A DNA stretch of 23,443 nucleotides from Syncephalastrum monosporum B8922 (GCA_000697355.1 JNEN01000723.1:1-23443), one strand, 5' to 3'; positions 11,101 through 20,483 are shown, counted from the stretch's first letter. Notes: generated by a model not told the origin, from the sequence alone. Numbers and translations are program-made.

Positions 11101-12711
11101 AAAGTCCTCGTCGTAGGACGGCGAAGTGGGCGGAGAGGCGGCCGGGGAGGCGGCCGGGGAGGCGGCGGGTGAGGCCAGAAATGCGGGCTGTCGGGCGCTG
11201 TAGCTGCTCGAGACATCGACGGCCAGGCTCTCGCACAGTATCTGGCCGTGCCTACCTGGACCGTTCACAATGTCGAGTGTGGGCAGTTTCAGGAGGACGA
11301 GCATCGAGAGTTTAGGTAGGCGTCCCAGCGTGCGAGGTGTTTCCATGTCCAAGGGCGCAGACCTTGACTTGTGTGCGTCTTCCTTTCGCGCCTGCACGGC
11401 TTTGCGCAGCAGCTCAAGCTTCGTCACGTCGAGAAGGATTTGGGGTTTCTCGATCTCGCAGGCGGCTTCGATGGCGCGTGTGTGGGTTTTGGTCACGAGT
11501 GCAGCGTCAGTCAGGGTGGCAGTGATGCGGATGTGAGGGATATTGAGGGGCTCGATGCAGTCCGTGGCCAGATCCGGCTTATTATCAAAGACAGACCACG
11601 TTGTCTGGTCGACCTGGCATTGGAGACTGTACGTGGCCGGGGACAGGGCGCTCGTCGTGTCGGCCGTGACACCGACCGAAACAGCGTGCATACGCGCTGA
11701 GGTGTAGAACCCGCGGGTGGTATCGCATGTCAAGGCTGTATCCGAGACAGACAGACCTACAGCCTTGATCCATCGTGCTTTCGAGGACGGCTTTTTCTTC
11801 TTCTTGGGCTCCAGCGAGGCCGACGCAGCGGGCGGCAGCGCAGCGAGCAGTTTGGGTAATTCGTCGAGCTTGATGCGCACGGCCTCGACGCTCATGTTGA
11901 TATGGACGTCTTTGAGCGTGACGCAGCCGGCCGAGAGGTGGCAGGCAATGGCGATGCGGGTGCCCAGAGGAAGACTGATCATGCTGCTGTCTCCGCGAGG
12001 GTCGTATAGGCTCGCGTGTCCGATCTGGACCGTGATCTCAAAGAACTTTTCTCGGAAAAGGTGGCCGGCCTGCTTCAGCGAGTGGCGCTGGCGACGGACA
12101 CGGAGGCAGGGCTCGTCCGTCGAAGAGGAGTCGGTATCTGCTGCTGTCGAGAGTCGGCGTGATAAGGCGGTGAAGAGGACCGAGCTGAAACTGACGTTGC
12201 TGACTCGGATCATGCCGACGTCTTTGGCCTCGACAGCCAGGTCGTTGAGCTGCACGTCGACGTAATTGGCCAATCCTGCCATCAGGAGCTGGGCAGGCAA
12301 GGCAGAGGTGAACTTGAGGATGTGTTTGACGATCGAGAGCGAGTACCACCACGGGATTCTCCTAAGGGAGTCGCCCATATTGGACAGGCGCCGGTTGAGC
12401 CGGCTGGCGGGCCGTCGCCGTATGGTGGAGCGCAGCTGGGCAATGGTATCCACGGAGATGGCAATGTCGGACAGGTGAATGGTGATCCAGGCCGTGGGCG
12501 AGTTGGCGTAGTCGGGCCGTTTCAATCGCACCTTGATCTTTCCGATCGCCAAGGACCAAGGACCATGATGATAGCTAATGTCGGTCAAGGAGAAGAATCC
12601 CAGACGGCCGAGGCGCAGCTGGAAGCGCAGGGCGACTAGCCAGCGCGCGAGATAGAAGACGACGAGGACCAGGACGAGTATGGCTGCATAGTGGGTTATG
12701 CCGAGCGTCAT
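4261..12711 (-). CDS. FMP27: FMP27 / Hobbit / BLTP2 bridge-like lipid transfer protein
   Basis: Giant RBG (repeating beta-groove) protein expected to form a hydrophobic groove carrying phospholipids between the ER and plasma membrane or other membranes (established for yeast Fmp27, fly Hobbit and human BLTP2). Exons in coding order: 8143-12711, 7226-8066, 7033-7169, 4831-6975 and 4261-4755; introns are 76, 56, 57 and 75 nt. The product is about 2728 aa, near yeast Fmp27 length. Residues 5-25 form the N-terminal membrane anchor. GFWDK, the signature of a named Fmp27 Pfam domain, is at about residue 1350. The SW-type segment with NSMHLSPNFIDHF follows from residue 1524, a coiled coil (EERS-like, exon 3) lies at about 1805-1850, and the C-terminal domain has YRNQTWSWYEL. 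A 17-Gln run lies at 2464-2480, next to Lys-rich, Ser-rich low complexity. ATG 12709-12711 is the first Met and directly precedes the anchor. Confidence 0.94.
5083..5133 (-). repeat. Polyglutamine tract (17 CAG/CAA codons) in FMP27
   Basis: Seventeen consecutive Gln codons, a mixture of CAG and CAA, encode residues 2464-2480, preceded by Lys-Asn-Asp-His and followed by His-Pro-His-Pro. The tract sits between conserved beta-groove sequence and the C-terminal domain, in a Ser/Lys-rich disordered stretch. CAA interruptions would limit repeat slippage compared with pure CAG. Confidence 0.95.
11135..11170 (-). repeat. 12-bp tandem repeat coding Ala-Ser-Pro-Ala units in FMP27
   Basis: Three consecutive copies of a 12-bp unit (GAGGCGGCCGGG on the + strand; the last copy diverges) encode repeated SPAA units, in a Pro/Ser-rich linker before YDEDFVIDAEQWGIRKRK. 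It is a likely length-variable disordered loop between groove repeats. Confidence 0.8.
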
Positions 12712-12887
12712 GACCCCTTCTAGAAAGAAGGAAAGAACAACTGTGCAAAGCGGCCTTTCCCTTGCCTCAATTTGCTAAAATGCACGTTGCACGTTGCACA
12801 AACTCCCCCCGCCTCATTGGCACCTGCAGTAAAATTATGATAGAATCATCATACTGACATTATATTATACATATCATCTACTACATA
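12712..12887 (-). promoter_or_regulatory. FMP27 promoter / 3' flank of the SET gene
   Basis: The 176 bp between the SET-gene stop and the FMP27 ATG must hold the 3' end of one transcript and the start of the next, both on the minus strand. It contains the direct repeat TGCACGT-TGCACGT-TGCAC at 12781-12799, about 70-90 nt upstream of the ATG, and a C-rich run beside it. There is no clear TATA box. The repeat is a candidate factor-binding site (inference). Confidence 0.45.
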
Positions 12888-14899
12888 TTACATGGGCACA
12901 ATCATGAAAGGGTCATCCAGCGAGAACGTGTTGACTACCTTGTCTGCCCAAGCCAACGCCTCCACCGTGAATATATCCAGGCTGAATACCTTGGGGAAGC
13001 CGTCCGAGATGGCAGGGAACAGTGAGCTATGCAGGTCTTCGATCTCCGGGTCCACCATCGCCGAGCCGCTCGTTCGTTCAAAGAAGGCGCGCCATGGGCT
13101 GTCAGTTCTCGACCGTTCGTAAATAAGCGCTAGCATCATCACAAGGTCCTGCTCCTCCTCTATATCAGGAAAGCATCCAGCCACTGCCTGTTCCAGTGCC
13201 GGGTGTCTTGATAATAATCCCTCGAGCGCAATCATTCCGTTGAATAGTAACGTAAAATCGTTGACGGGCGTGTTCCATATCCGCACATAGTAATCAGGGT
13301 GTGCAATCGACAGAAAAGGCGCTTGAGGCAGCTCCACTGACTTGTTGGCCTCCATCACCTGCAAGGTCCGGTGTCTCCGCTTGTCAAGGATTGCCAAAAC
13401 ATGATTGATCACATCCTCTTGACCTATGACTTTGATCAGTATGATTCCTCAACGTTTCATGCGTGACTTACCGTCCCGGTACATGATGGCATATTTTTGG
13501 GCCTGGGTGGCCTTTTCGCGATTCACCGGGTTTGCTTGCAGCTTGGCTAAGCGGAAGTGAAACAGCTTGGTGAATGTATCCAGCATCGCCAGCTCGTTCC
13601 GGAAACCCACAAAGTCAAGCAGGCGTATGTCACTGCATTGAGCATACATGGCCACTTCGGTGCTGTTCATGCACAGGACGCGCATGAGTTGATAGAGTGA
13701 TTCAGGAACATGATCGCGGTGCACATAATTCAGAAAGGCATCCTCATGGCTCGAATTGACGCCGCACTGTTGGAGGATAGCAAGCTTGATCTCCCGATTA
13801 GGATCTTGCGCAAAGTTGGGTCGGACCGACACGTGATCATGGTCGTTATGCTAGAACAGGCACATTGTTACTTACGCGTGCTTGCTGTTTGTGTGTTCAT
13901 GCGTGCTTACCTCGAAACAAAAGCCGTATCCAAGCAAGACTAGAACTGGATTCAGCGCCAAGACTTACTTTGAGCGGGATTACGTGAATACTTACGTTCG
14001 CTGTTTGACTAATAATAACAAAGCATAAGCATAAGCGATCTATGAGATTCATCGGCCTTGACTGTACCTTGGGTCCGTAGTTGTTATAGATTTGCTCGCC
14101 CGCCTCAAAGGGCGCGCCCGGTTCGAAACGGAGACTGTCGCCTGACGGCACCCAGGTGACTTTGGTATGCGGTTTGTGATTGAAGGCATCCAAGAGGGGA
14201 AATAGGACCTCAGAAGTATTAGAGGGCGCATTCGGATCAATCAGAGTATAGGGAAAAGAGCGCGAGCTGAGGACAGCATGACCCCAAAGGAAGTCGTCCC
14301 TAAAATCGTTGCCGGCCATTGTTACCATGCCAAACTTACTTTCTTGTGTAACATGCTGTCAAACAGAAAACTTACCATGACTGCCAGTGGCCTTCGGGAA
14401 GGTCTTTGATCATGGCTTGGTAGTCTTGTAACAACTTCTCCTTACGCTCTTGCACTACGACCTCCATTCCGGAGCCAGCCAGGTACGCCATATCCTCCTG
14501 GTTGTAGAAGAAGGGTACTTTGATGGTCGATGGCAACAAGCGGATATAGGGCGCGTAGAAGGAAGCGTCACCGCGCTGGCGCTCATACGCTACAAAAAGG
14601 GCCATCACCATGCGGCAAGAATGGTTTGCCAGAGTGGGGAAGGCGTCGCGAGCCACTTTTTCGGTAATGGCGAGCCGGAACGGCAACGATGCAAAGGCCT
14701 CACCGGGTTCGATTCTGTCTGTTGCATAGACACTGCCAATGCCCTCTTGGTCTGGCGTGAAATAGTAACAAGAAAGAAAGGCTCGATCATTGTGTCATAG
14801 AAAATAGCTTTATTTACCATTATCAAACTTGAGCTTGCTAAATGAACAGCCGTGGGCACGCAGCCACTCTATGAACGTTTCGACCTGGTTCGTGTTCAT
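12888..14899 (-). CDS. SET-domain protein lysine methyltransferase (SETD3/SETD6/RKM-like class)
   Basis: Predicted AdoMet-dependent methylation of a protein lysine; histidine is possible in SETD3-like members. Exons in coding order: 14818-14899, 14376-14751, 14068-14299, 13996-14008 (13 nt), 13911-13939 (29 nt), 13472-13850 and 12888-13423; introns are 66, 76, 59, 56, 60 and 48 nt. The product is about 548 aa, typical of this split-SET family. The N-terminal SET strands read VYATDRIEPGEAFASLP. A large helical insert (iSET) follows, then SSRSF, LLDAFNHKPHTKVTW (the NH cofactor motif) and YNNYGPK-SNSELLLGYGF, where the catalytic Tyr region crosses the microexon. The rest resembles the helical Rubis-type substrate-binding domain. 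Splice sites were set by phase and by the continuous SNSELLLGYGF reading. The substrate is not predictable; ribosomal proteins (yeast Rkm1-4), actin or others are possible. ATG 14897-14899 starts MNTNQVETFIEWL. Confidence 0.87.
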
Positions 14900-16194
14900 G
14901 GTCAAGGAGCTCCTGACGACCGTGGCTTTTTCATTTCCAGGAAAGACATAAATGTCCAAACATCCAGCCAATTAAAATGCTCCCATCCTTCTTGTCACGT
15001 ATCACTTTGTCCCCACTTCTCGCATAGTATTTCTTTTTCTATTATTACAGACATAGATGTTATGCTATTGCGTTCTAATCTGTCGTTATGTAAAGAGCCC
15101 TTCTTGCGAAACTGTGCTCTTCAGCAAAGCTCAGGGCACTTGTACTATATTCGCGAGAAGGGGGAGCAAAATGAAAGCAGCTGCCTGGGTCATAAGAAGC
15201 GCGTTTGGGTTGCTCCCTTGGTAATGGCAAGGCCCAACCCTTCACTGAAGCCCTGATGAGACAGTTCCGCGTTTGCCTTGACACTGAGGGACGAAAAGTG
15301 ATCCGCCATGTAGAAACATGCCCAAACCAACATACAACTCAGAAGTAATTTTAAATACGGATAACCTATAGCACGTTGTATAGTGTGATCAGATTAATAG
15401 TCTTGCACAGGCTATAAATAAAGCTACACTGGCTTACTAAGGCCTACATAGGCTGAATTTTATCTATCTAGGCCTATGTAAGCCTATGTAGGGCTTTCAA
15501 AACTGGTACTTCACTTAGATAGCATATGTCCTTTCAAACTTACGCCTTTCCTATTTAAAATATTACGTCTCCTTGCTAAAACTATCTAAGGTTATTTATC
15601 ACACAGATGTATATAAAGGCGCATATCAAGAGAAATCATGGCATGACAACGAATCGATTAGAGGAAAGTTGGGCCAGCCATTGATATCCAGCCACGCATC
15701 AGAATAGAATGAGCAGTTGAATACTGACTTATCTGTTTGATACCATTGGTTACAGCATAGACTGGCGACAGTAGCTTTATAAGCCAATGAGCACACGATG
15801 ATGAGAAGAAGCTACCAGTTAGAGCACATGGGCTGAAGTTGTCAAGGTACGTATAAGTGCATAAGATCTGGCTACGACAGATCATCTCTCTGATGTCTGT
15901 GCTTAATACAATGCCAAACTTAAATCATGTAACAACGATACAAAGCATTATATATGCAGGATAAGCCCTAGCCACAATCCAACGATTTTGATATTTCTGT
16001 TTAATTGGCCAACATATACTACGGAACATTTTGCTTATCTCGTGCTGAATGACGACCTATATAGAACTTCATGGACTTGTGTACGCTGTCTACAAACATA
16101 TAAACTGATGTTTTGGTCATGTCATTCGTATTCTTTGTCACTTATATTTCAGGCTTGTCTATTCGTTTGTTGCCATGTTTTCCATCCCTTCTAA
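14900..16194. other. AT-rich intergenic region, no intact gene
   Basis: About 1.3 kb upstream of the minus-strand SET gene. It holds that gene's promoter, with no clear TATA box, and otherwise AT-rich sequence with many stops. The only structure I see is the palindromic GCCTATGTA cluster at 15438-15496. A frame open from 15988 to 16191 is in register with the decayed coding region that follows, but I cannot support it as a gene. Confidence 0.5.
15438..15496. repeat. Inverted and direct repeat cluster based on GCCTATGTA
   Basis: The 13-mer at 15442-15454 (GCCTACATAGGCT) is repeated in reverse complement at 15481-15492 (12 of 13 positions), with another direct copy of GCCTATGTA at 15472-15480. 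Each arm is itself close to palindromic. The arms could form a stem with a loop of about 26 nt. It may be a remnant of a small inverted-repeat element or a protein-binding cluster; neither is proven. Confidence 0.6.
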
Positions 16195-16890
16195 GTCGAT
16201 TTGGACGGACCAGACCAATACGGTTATGCTTTGCATTCCAAGACCAATGTCGAATACATACATGATGCTTGTATAAATTTAATCGACACTTGCAGTCTGG
16301 ATGAAGCCCGTTGCCTGTAGCCCTATCTTTGTTTTGTGGCAATCAAAAACGTCTCCAGACGGTCAAGATGCTTGTCAAATTATCTAGCTTCCGCGGCTCG
16401 GTTCTCCCCACTAGAATTCAGGGCGTCTTTTCCGTCAAGTGCAAGTAGCGTACATCCGACAATGACAACTACCCTCATGGTCTGTTCCGTGTTCTAGGAG
16501 AATCTACTGTAGAACATCTTCTGAAGACAGCGCACCGCGATTCTGTAGAGACTTTGGCCCCCAATGCTATCTTATCGGTGATCAAAGGAAGCTAATCGAA
16601 AGTAACGGGCTCCTGGCTTTTGAACGGTACAAGTCTGACTTTGGCAGTACCCGCGCTGAGATGGTGTAAGAGTCTCTCTTATACAAGCAGTGTCGTAGGC
16701 GGTGGCTCGCCTCAGGAAGCTGACTGTCCTGAGCTTTTTCTAGCAGGATAATCATTGGCAGTCAAACGCGATAAGAGCAAAGGCGGAAGACACCAGGCAA
16801 GCAGCAAGCTCATCAGTATAGCAGCTCTAAGAAAACTGAGAGCTTTGATGTCTAGCGACCTGGTGGAAATACTAGAAGCATACAGTAAGT
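16195..16890 (+). pseudogene. Decayed coding region, family not recognised
   Basis: Protein-like sequence appears on the + strand in three frames, broken by stops. One frame is open at 16195-16317 (contains GYALHSKTNVEY) and, after one TAG, again at 16321-16494. A second frame is open at 16449-16592 (PHGLFRVLGESTVEHLL, HRDSVETLAPNAILSVI). A third continues through 16592-16666 (ESNGLLAFERYKSDFGSTR) to TAA and on into YKQCRRRWLASGS. The frame at 16755-16881 has AALRKLRALMSSDLVEILEAY. No convincing GT-AG introns reconcile the frames, so I read it as an old gene or mobile-element ORF inactivated by stops and frameshifts. The local base composition is more GC-rich than the flank to the left. I cannot name the family, and a chance arrangement is not excluded. 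Confidence 0.4.
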
Positions 16891-16946
16891 TTTGCATTTA
16901 CAGACAAACAAAAGGCATGACATCAATTTTGGAGGTCAGAAATTGA

Positions 16947-17114
16947 GAAGGTCGTGGCATGAAAGCTTTCAAGCTTTCCCACGGGGCCCGGCGAGGCATA
17001 AGGCGAAACTCCGGCCTTGGACAAGCAAGAAAGAGAGAGAAAAAGCGGGGTGCGCGCCCCACTCGCCCCAACCTTCTCTTCTTCACGAACTCTACTCAAT
17101 CTTCCATCTTCGCA
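16947..17114 (+). promoter_or_regulatory. Promoter region of enoyl-CoA hydratase
   Basis: No TATA box is evident. The 168 bp upstream of the ATG contain the palindrome GAAAGCTTTC at 16961-16970, followed by a second AAGCTT, and a near-palindromic GC box GGGGTGCGCGCCCC at 17047-17060. A pyrimidine-rich leader runs into the ATG, a typical setting for highly expressed fungal housekeeping genes. The role of the palindromes is inferred. Confidence 0.4.
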
Positions 17115-18444
17115 ATGTTCAGAACCCTCCTCAGCCCTGCCATCACCCGCCCTCTGTCCGCCCAGAAGGCCACCCGTGCCTTCTCCACCTCCCAGGTCGT
17201 GAAGCGTACGTGTCCCTTTCACTTGCTCCTTTTAGTTTCCTCGACGCGTCGTCGTGTTCCTTTTTGCTCACCCTGCACATCCTACAACAGAGGCTGCTGC
17301 TGCGTCCGGTAGCTACGAGCACATCCTGACCGAGACCCGTGGTAAGGTTGGCCTGATCACCCTGAACCGTCCCAAGGCCCTCAACGCCCTCTGCAACGAT
17401 CTCTTTGTTGAGCTCAACGAGGCCCTCCGTGGCTACGATGCCGATGCCAACATTGGCTCCATCGTTATCACCGGCTCCCAGAAGGCCTTTGCCGGTAAGA
17501 CATGGAAGAACGCGTTTCTCGTAAAAGGAGGCTGCTAAGCAACGCAAAAAAAAAAAAAAATTCTGTAGCTGGCGCCGATATCAAGGAGATGAAGAGCAAC
17601 AAGTTCATCGATACCTACAAAAACGACTTCTTGGGTCACTGGGCCAAGATGACCGAGATCAAGAAGCCTATCATTGCCGCGGTCAACGGCTATGCTGTAA
17701 GTTTTCCATTTTATCACATGCGGAAATACTCCAAGATTTACGCTGACATATTTTTTAGCTTGGCGGTGGTTGCGAGCTCGCCATGATGTGCGATGTAAGT
17801 CTAGTGTAACGTCGGAACAACACGCGTCTAAACCCACACCGCTAGATCATTTATGCTGGTGAGAAGGCCGTCTTTGGCCAGCCCGAGATCAAGCTTGGTG
17901 TCATCCCTGGTAAGGAAGACCCATTGGGTATCAGATGATTGAGGCTCACCGTGGTTATTTCCAGGTGCCGGTGGTACCCAGCGCCTCGTCAAGGCCGTTG
18001 GCAAGTCCAAGGCCATGGAGATGGTCCTGACTGGCTCTGTCAACCTGAACGCTACCGAGGCCCAGTCTCTGGGTCTGGTCAGCAAGGTCGTCCCCGCCGA
18101 GGAGCTCGTCGATGAGGCTGTCAAGACTGGTGAGGTCATCGCCAGCATGGGCCAGCCTTCGGTCCAGATGGCCAAGGAAGCCATCAACAAGTGTAAGTCT
18201 TAACACGAACTATTGGATGAGATGGATACTGATGCAGTGGCACCGTCTGTAGCCTTCGAGGTCCCTCTGTCTGCCGGTCTCCGATGGGAGCGCATTTTCT
18301 TCCAGGCTCTCTTTGGCACCGTAAGCATGAATCATCCATTTTCGTTTCATACACCGCTGACTAAGATTCTGTTGATAGGCCGACCAAGTCGAGGGTATGG
18401 CTGCCTTCACCGAGAAGAGAAAGCCCACCTTCACCCACCAATAA
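17115..18444 (+). CDS. ECHS1: Enoyl-CoA hydratase, mitochondrial (short-chain, ECHS1 type)
   Basis: Hydrates 2-trans-enoyl-CoA to 3-hydroxyacyl-CoA in mitochondrial beta-oxidation and branched-chain amino-acid breakdown. Exons: 17115-17205, 17291-17494, 17569-17696, 17759-17794, 17846-17909, 17965-18192, 18253-18320 and 18379-18444; introns are 85, 74, 62, 51, 55, 60 and 58 nt. The product is 294 aa, the normal family length. The N-terminus ([23 protein letters not shown]) is Arg/Ser/Ala-rich without acids, a typical mitochondrial presequence. The crotonase oxyanion-hole segments are AGADIKEM and [11 protein letters not shown]. Catalytic Glu147 (in GCELAMM) and Glu167 (in [19 protein letters not shown]) are 20 residues apart, as in rat Glu144/Glu164. 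The C-terminus ends FTHQ, with no peroxisomal SKL-type signal. The last Gln codon and stop form AATAAA. Confidence 0.97.
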
Positions 18445-18445
18445 A
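18440..18445 (+). terminator. Poly(A) signal overlapping the enoyl-CoA hydratase stop codon
   Basis: AATAAA is formed by the last two bases of the final Gln codon, the TAA stop and the next A, the same arrangement as in the isomerase gene. The convergent fasciclin gene ends 165 bp further right. Confidence 0.5.
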
Positions 18446-18609
18446 ATGGAGCAACATGCTTTTTATGGGACGTGTTGAACATGCCCAAATTATAAACCAA
18501 ATGTATTTACATAACATATATAAGGGATGGTACTTAACTACATATAAGAATACTACGGACAAAGGCCATCACTTCACTAGATGCCGTTTGGGCATTCTGG
18601 CTGGTGTTA

Positions 18610-20483
18610 TTACTGGCCGCCTTGTTGGCCACCTTGTTGGCCGTTTTGTTGGCCGCCTTGCTGACCGCCTTGTTGACCACCTTGTTCACCACCTTGTTGG
18701 CCGCCCTGCTGACCCTGTTGGGGTTGGAGGACTACGATATACCCATGTCAATTTCTGATGCAATTTCTGACTCAATTTCTATGTAACTGCGACGTTACCA
18801 TGATCAATCAAGTGGATAACACCGTTTTCAGTAAGGACATCGGGTTTGACAATCGTCGACTCGTTGTCGACCTTGACAGCGGTTTGATTAGCCATGCTGA
18901 AGGTCAGGTTGTTGCCGGCAGCGCTTGGGATTCCGCTGTGGTTGGAGGCCAGTTCGGTCAAGTTGCTCCAGTAATACAGACCCTGCACAACGTGACCCAT
19001 GGCAAGCCTCTCGGTCGCGTTCTTATCCTGCGGGTTGATATTCGCCTGCTGCAGAGCTTGGTCGGTGGGAGCAAAGATGGTGATCTATGCAAGGCAATAA
19101 AAGGGACTTAGAAGAGAACGGAAATCAAAAAGACCTGCAGAAGCTTACGTTCTGGGCACCATCAATGGTCTGAGCTGCTGTGCTGTTCTTTTCAAAGAAT
19201 TGACCGATATCGGAGGTCTGCGTGAGGTTCTCAAGGGTGTGTGAGGTGTTGCTCGGGGGCAGAAGCACTATGTAGATGAATTGTTCAATATCATCTTATC
19301 GTCTTATAAATGTCTTTCACAACTTACCGGCATCAATGACATGAAGCACACCATTAGAGGCCGCGATATCGTGGATGGTCACATTGGCAAACTGGTTGCC
19401 ATTGCCCACCTTATACGCAACAACGCCGTTTGCGGGCTGAGTACCGTTGGTGGTGCTGTTACCGCCCTGTTGCTCTTGACCACCGCCGCCGCCTTGTTCA
19501 CTACCTTGGTCGCCACCTTGTTGCTGCTGGCCGCCATTCTGGTCGCCACTCTGATCGCCACCTTGCTGCTGGTCTTGGCGGGTCTTGAGGTGCACGTAGG
19601 CGCCGTTACCCTGCGACTGCTGGGGCTGCTGGCTCGACTGATTTTGCTGGCCACCTTGGCCGCCTTGTTGCTGGTGAGTCGTGTTGGTGTAGTTGTTCTG
19701 GACAACGATGGGCAACCCGGCTCCGGTCTTGTCAAGGGTCTGGTTCGTCACCAAAGTGTGGAAGACAAGCGAGTGGTTTTGCTTGAGGTCTTCGAGCATC
19801 CAGGTGCCGTTGATGATATGGTACATGATCAGATCGGTAACGTTGTAGTTCTTGTAGGGGCCGAGATCAAAAGGCGTCGTCTCGTTCGGGAGCTTCTGCG
19901 GCTGCTGACCCGAGGTGTTGTTACCGCCATTACCAGATTGTTCCGTGCCGTTGCCCCCCCCGTTGCCGTTGGAGCTGTTTCCATTCTGCTGTTGGAAAAC
20001 ATTGAGCTGGGGAAGACGGATGTAGGCTCCCACACCCTGGTTTTCACCGTTGTCGCCACCCTCCTCCTGGGCCCCGTTTTGCGACTGGCCGCCGCCTTGG
20101 CCTTGGCCTTCCTGACCCGACTGCTGTCCACCACCACCTCCTCCGTTCTCCGACTGGCCGCCGCCTTGGCCTTGGTCTTGGCCGTTCTGACCTGACTGCT
20201 GTCCACCACCACCACCTCCGTTCGAGGTCCCATTGTGCTGCGTGTGGTTCTCCGCATCGGCAAACAACTTGTCCGAGGGTACAAAAATGGTATGGTTACC
20301 GGGCTGCTCCAGCAAATCCAGAATGGGTCTGAACTCGGGCTTGGACGTCAAGAGGTTGAGAAAGCGTGTTGCTGGACTCAGCTGGGTGGTGTTGAGAATA
20401 GCAAGCAGTGTGCTGTTCGTCAGCTGAGCCGACGTGGTGCTGACACCCAGCAAGGCTGCCAAGAGGAGCTTCGTATACAACAT
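18610..20483 (-). CDS. Secreted FAS1 (fasciclin) double-domain protein with Gln/Gly-rich inserts and tail
   Basis: Probable cell-wall or extracellular adhesion-type protein. Exons in coding order: 19328-20483, 19149-19267, 18799-19084 and 18610-18731; introns are 60, 64 and 67 nt. The product is about 560 aa. Residues 1-19 (MLYTKLLLAALLGVSTTSA) are a signal peptide. FAS1 domain 1 spans about 25-390 and is split by two low-complexity inserts: about 87-205 (Gly/Gln/Asn) and 268-350 (Gln/Gly). Its core motifs are HTIFVPSDKLF, LIMYHIINGT and ASNGVLHVIDAVLLP. FAS1 domain 2 (about 391-525) has ITIFAPTDQAL and NGVIHLIDHV. Exon 4 adds LQPQQGQQGG followed by GGQQ repeats to the stop. Reading through intron 3 instead gives a TAG at 18779-18781. 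More than fifteen N-glycosylation sequons are visible. There is no C-terminal hydrophobic GPI signal. ATG 20481-20483 is preferred to the upstream TTG. Confidence 0.9.
18613..18731 (-). repeat. GGQQ tetrapeptide repeat exon of the fasciclin gene
   Basis: The last exon consists almost wholly of 12-bp units encoding Gly-Gly-Gln-Gln, with a few Glu and Asn substitutions. Synonymous codons vary (CAA/CAG, GGT/GGC), so the repeat has been kept at protein level. The region reads as Val/Leu/Gly-rich nonsense on the + strand. Confidence 0.85.

Noticed and set aside
18779..18781. TAG taken as the true end of the fasciclin protein
   Set aside because: It falls inside a 67-nt intron whose removal restores LIDHV, homologous to domain 1, and adds an in-frame repeat tail. 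The TAG is probably used only if the intron is retained.
18604..18786. Leu-Ala-rich hydrophobic frame on the + strand
   Set aside because: Antisense reading of the GGQQ exon of the fasciclin gene.
19281..20195. 304-codon Leu/Val/Ala-rich frame on the + strand, resembling a membrane protein
   Set aside because: It is the reverse complement of the Gln/Gly-rich fasciclin repeats. Gln and Gly codons read backwards give Leu, Val and Ala, so the apparent membrane segments are spurious.
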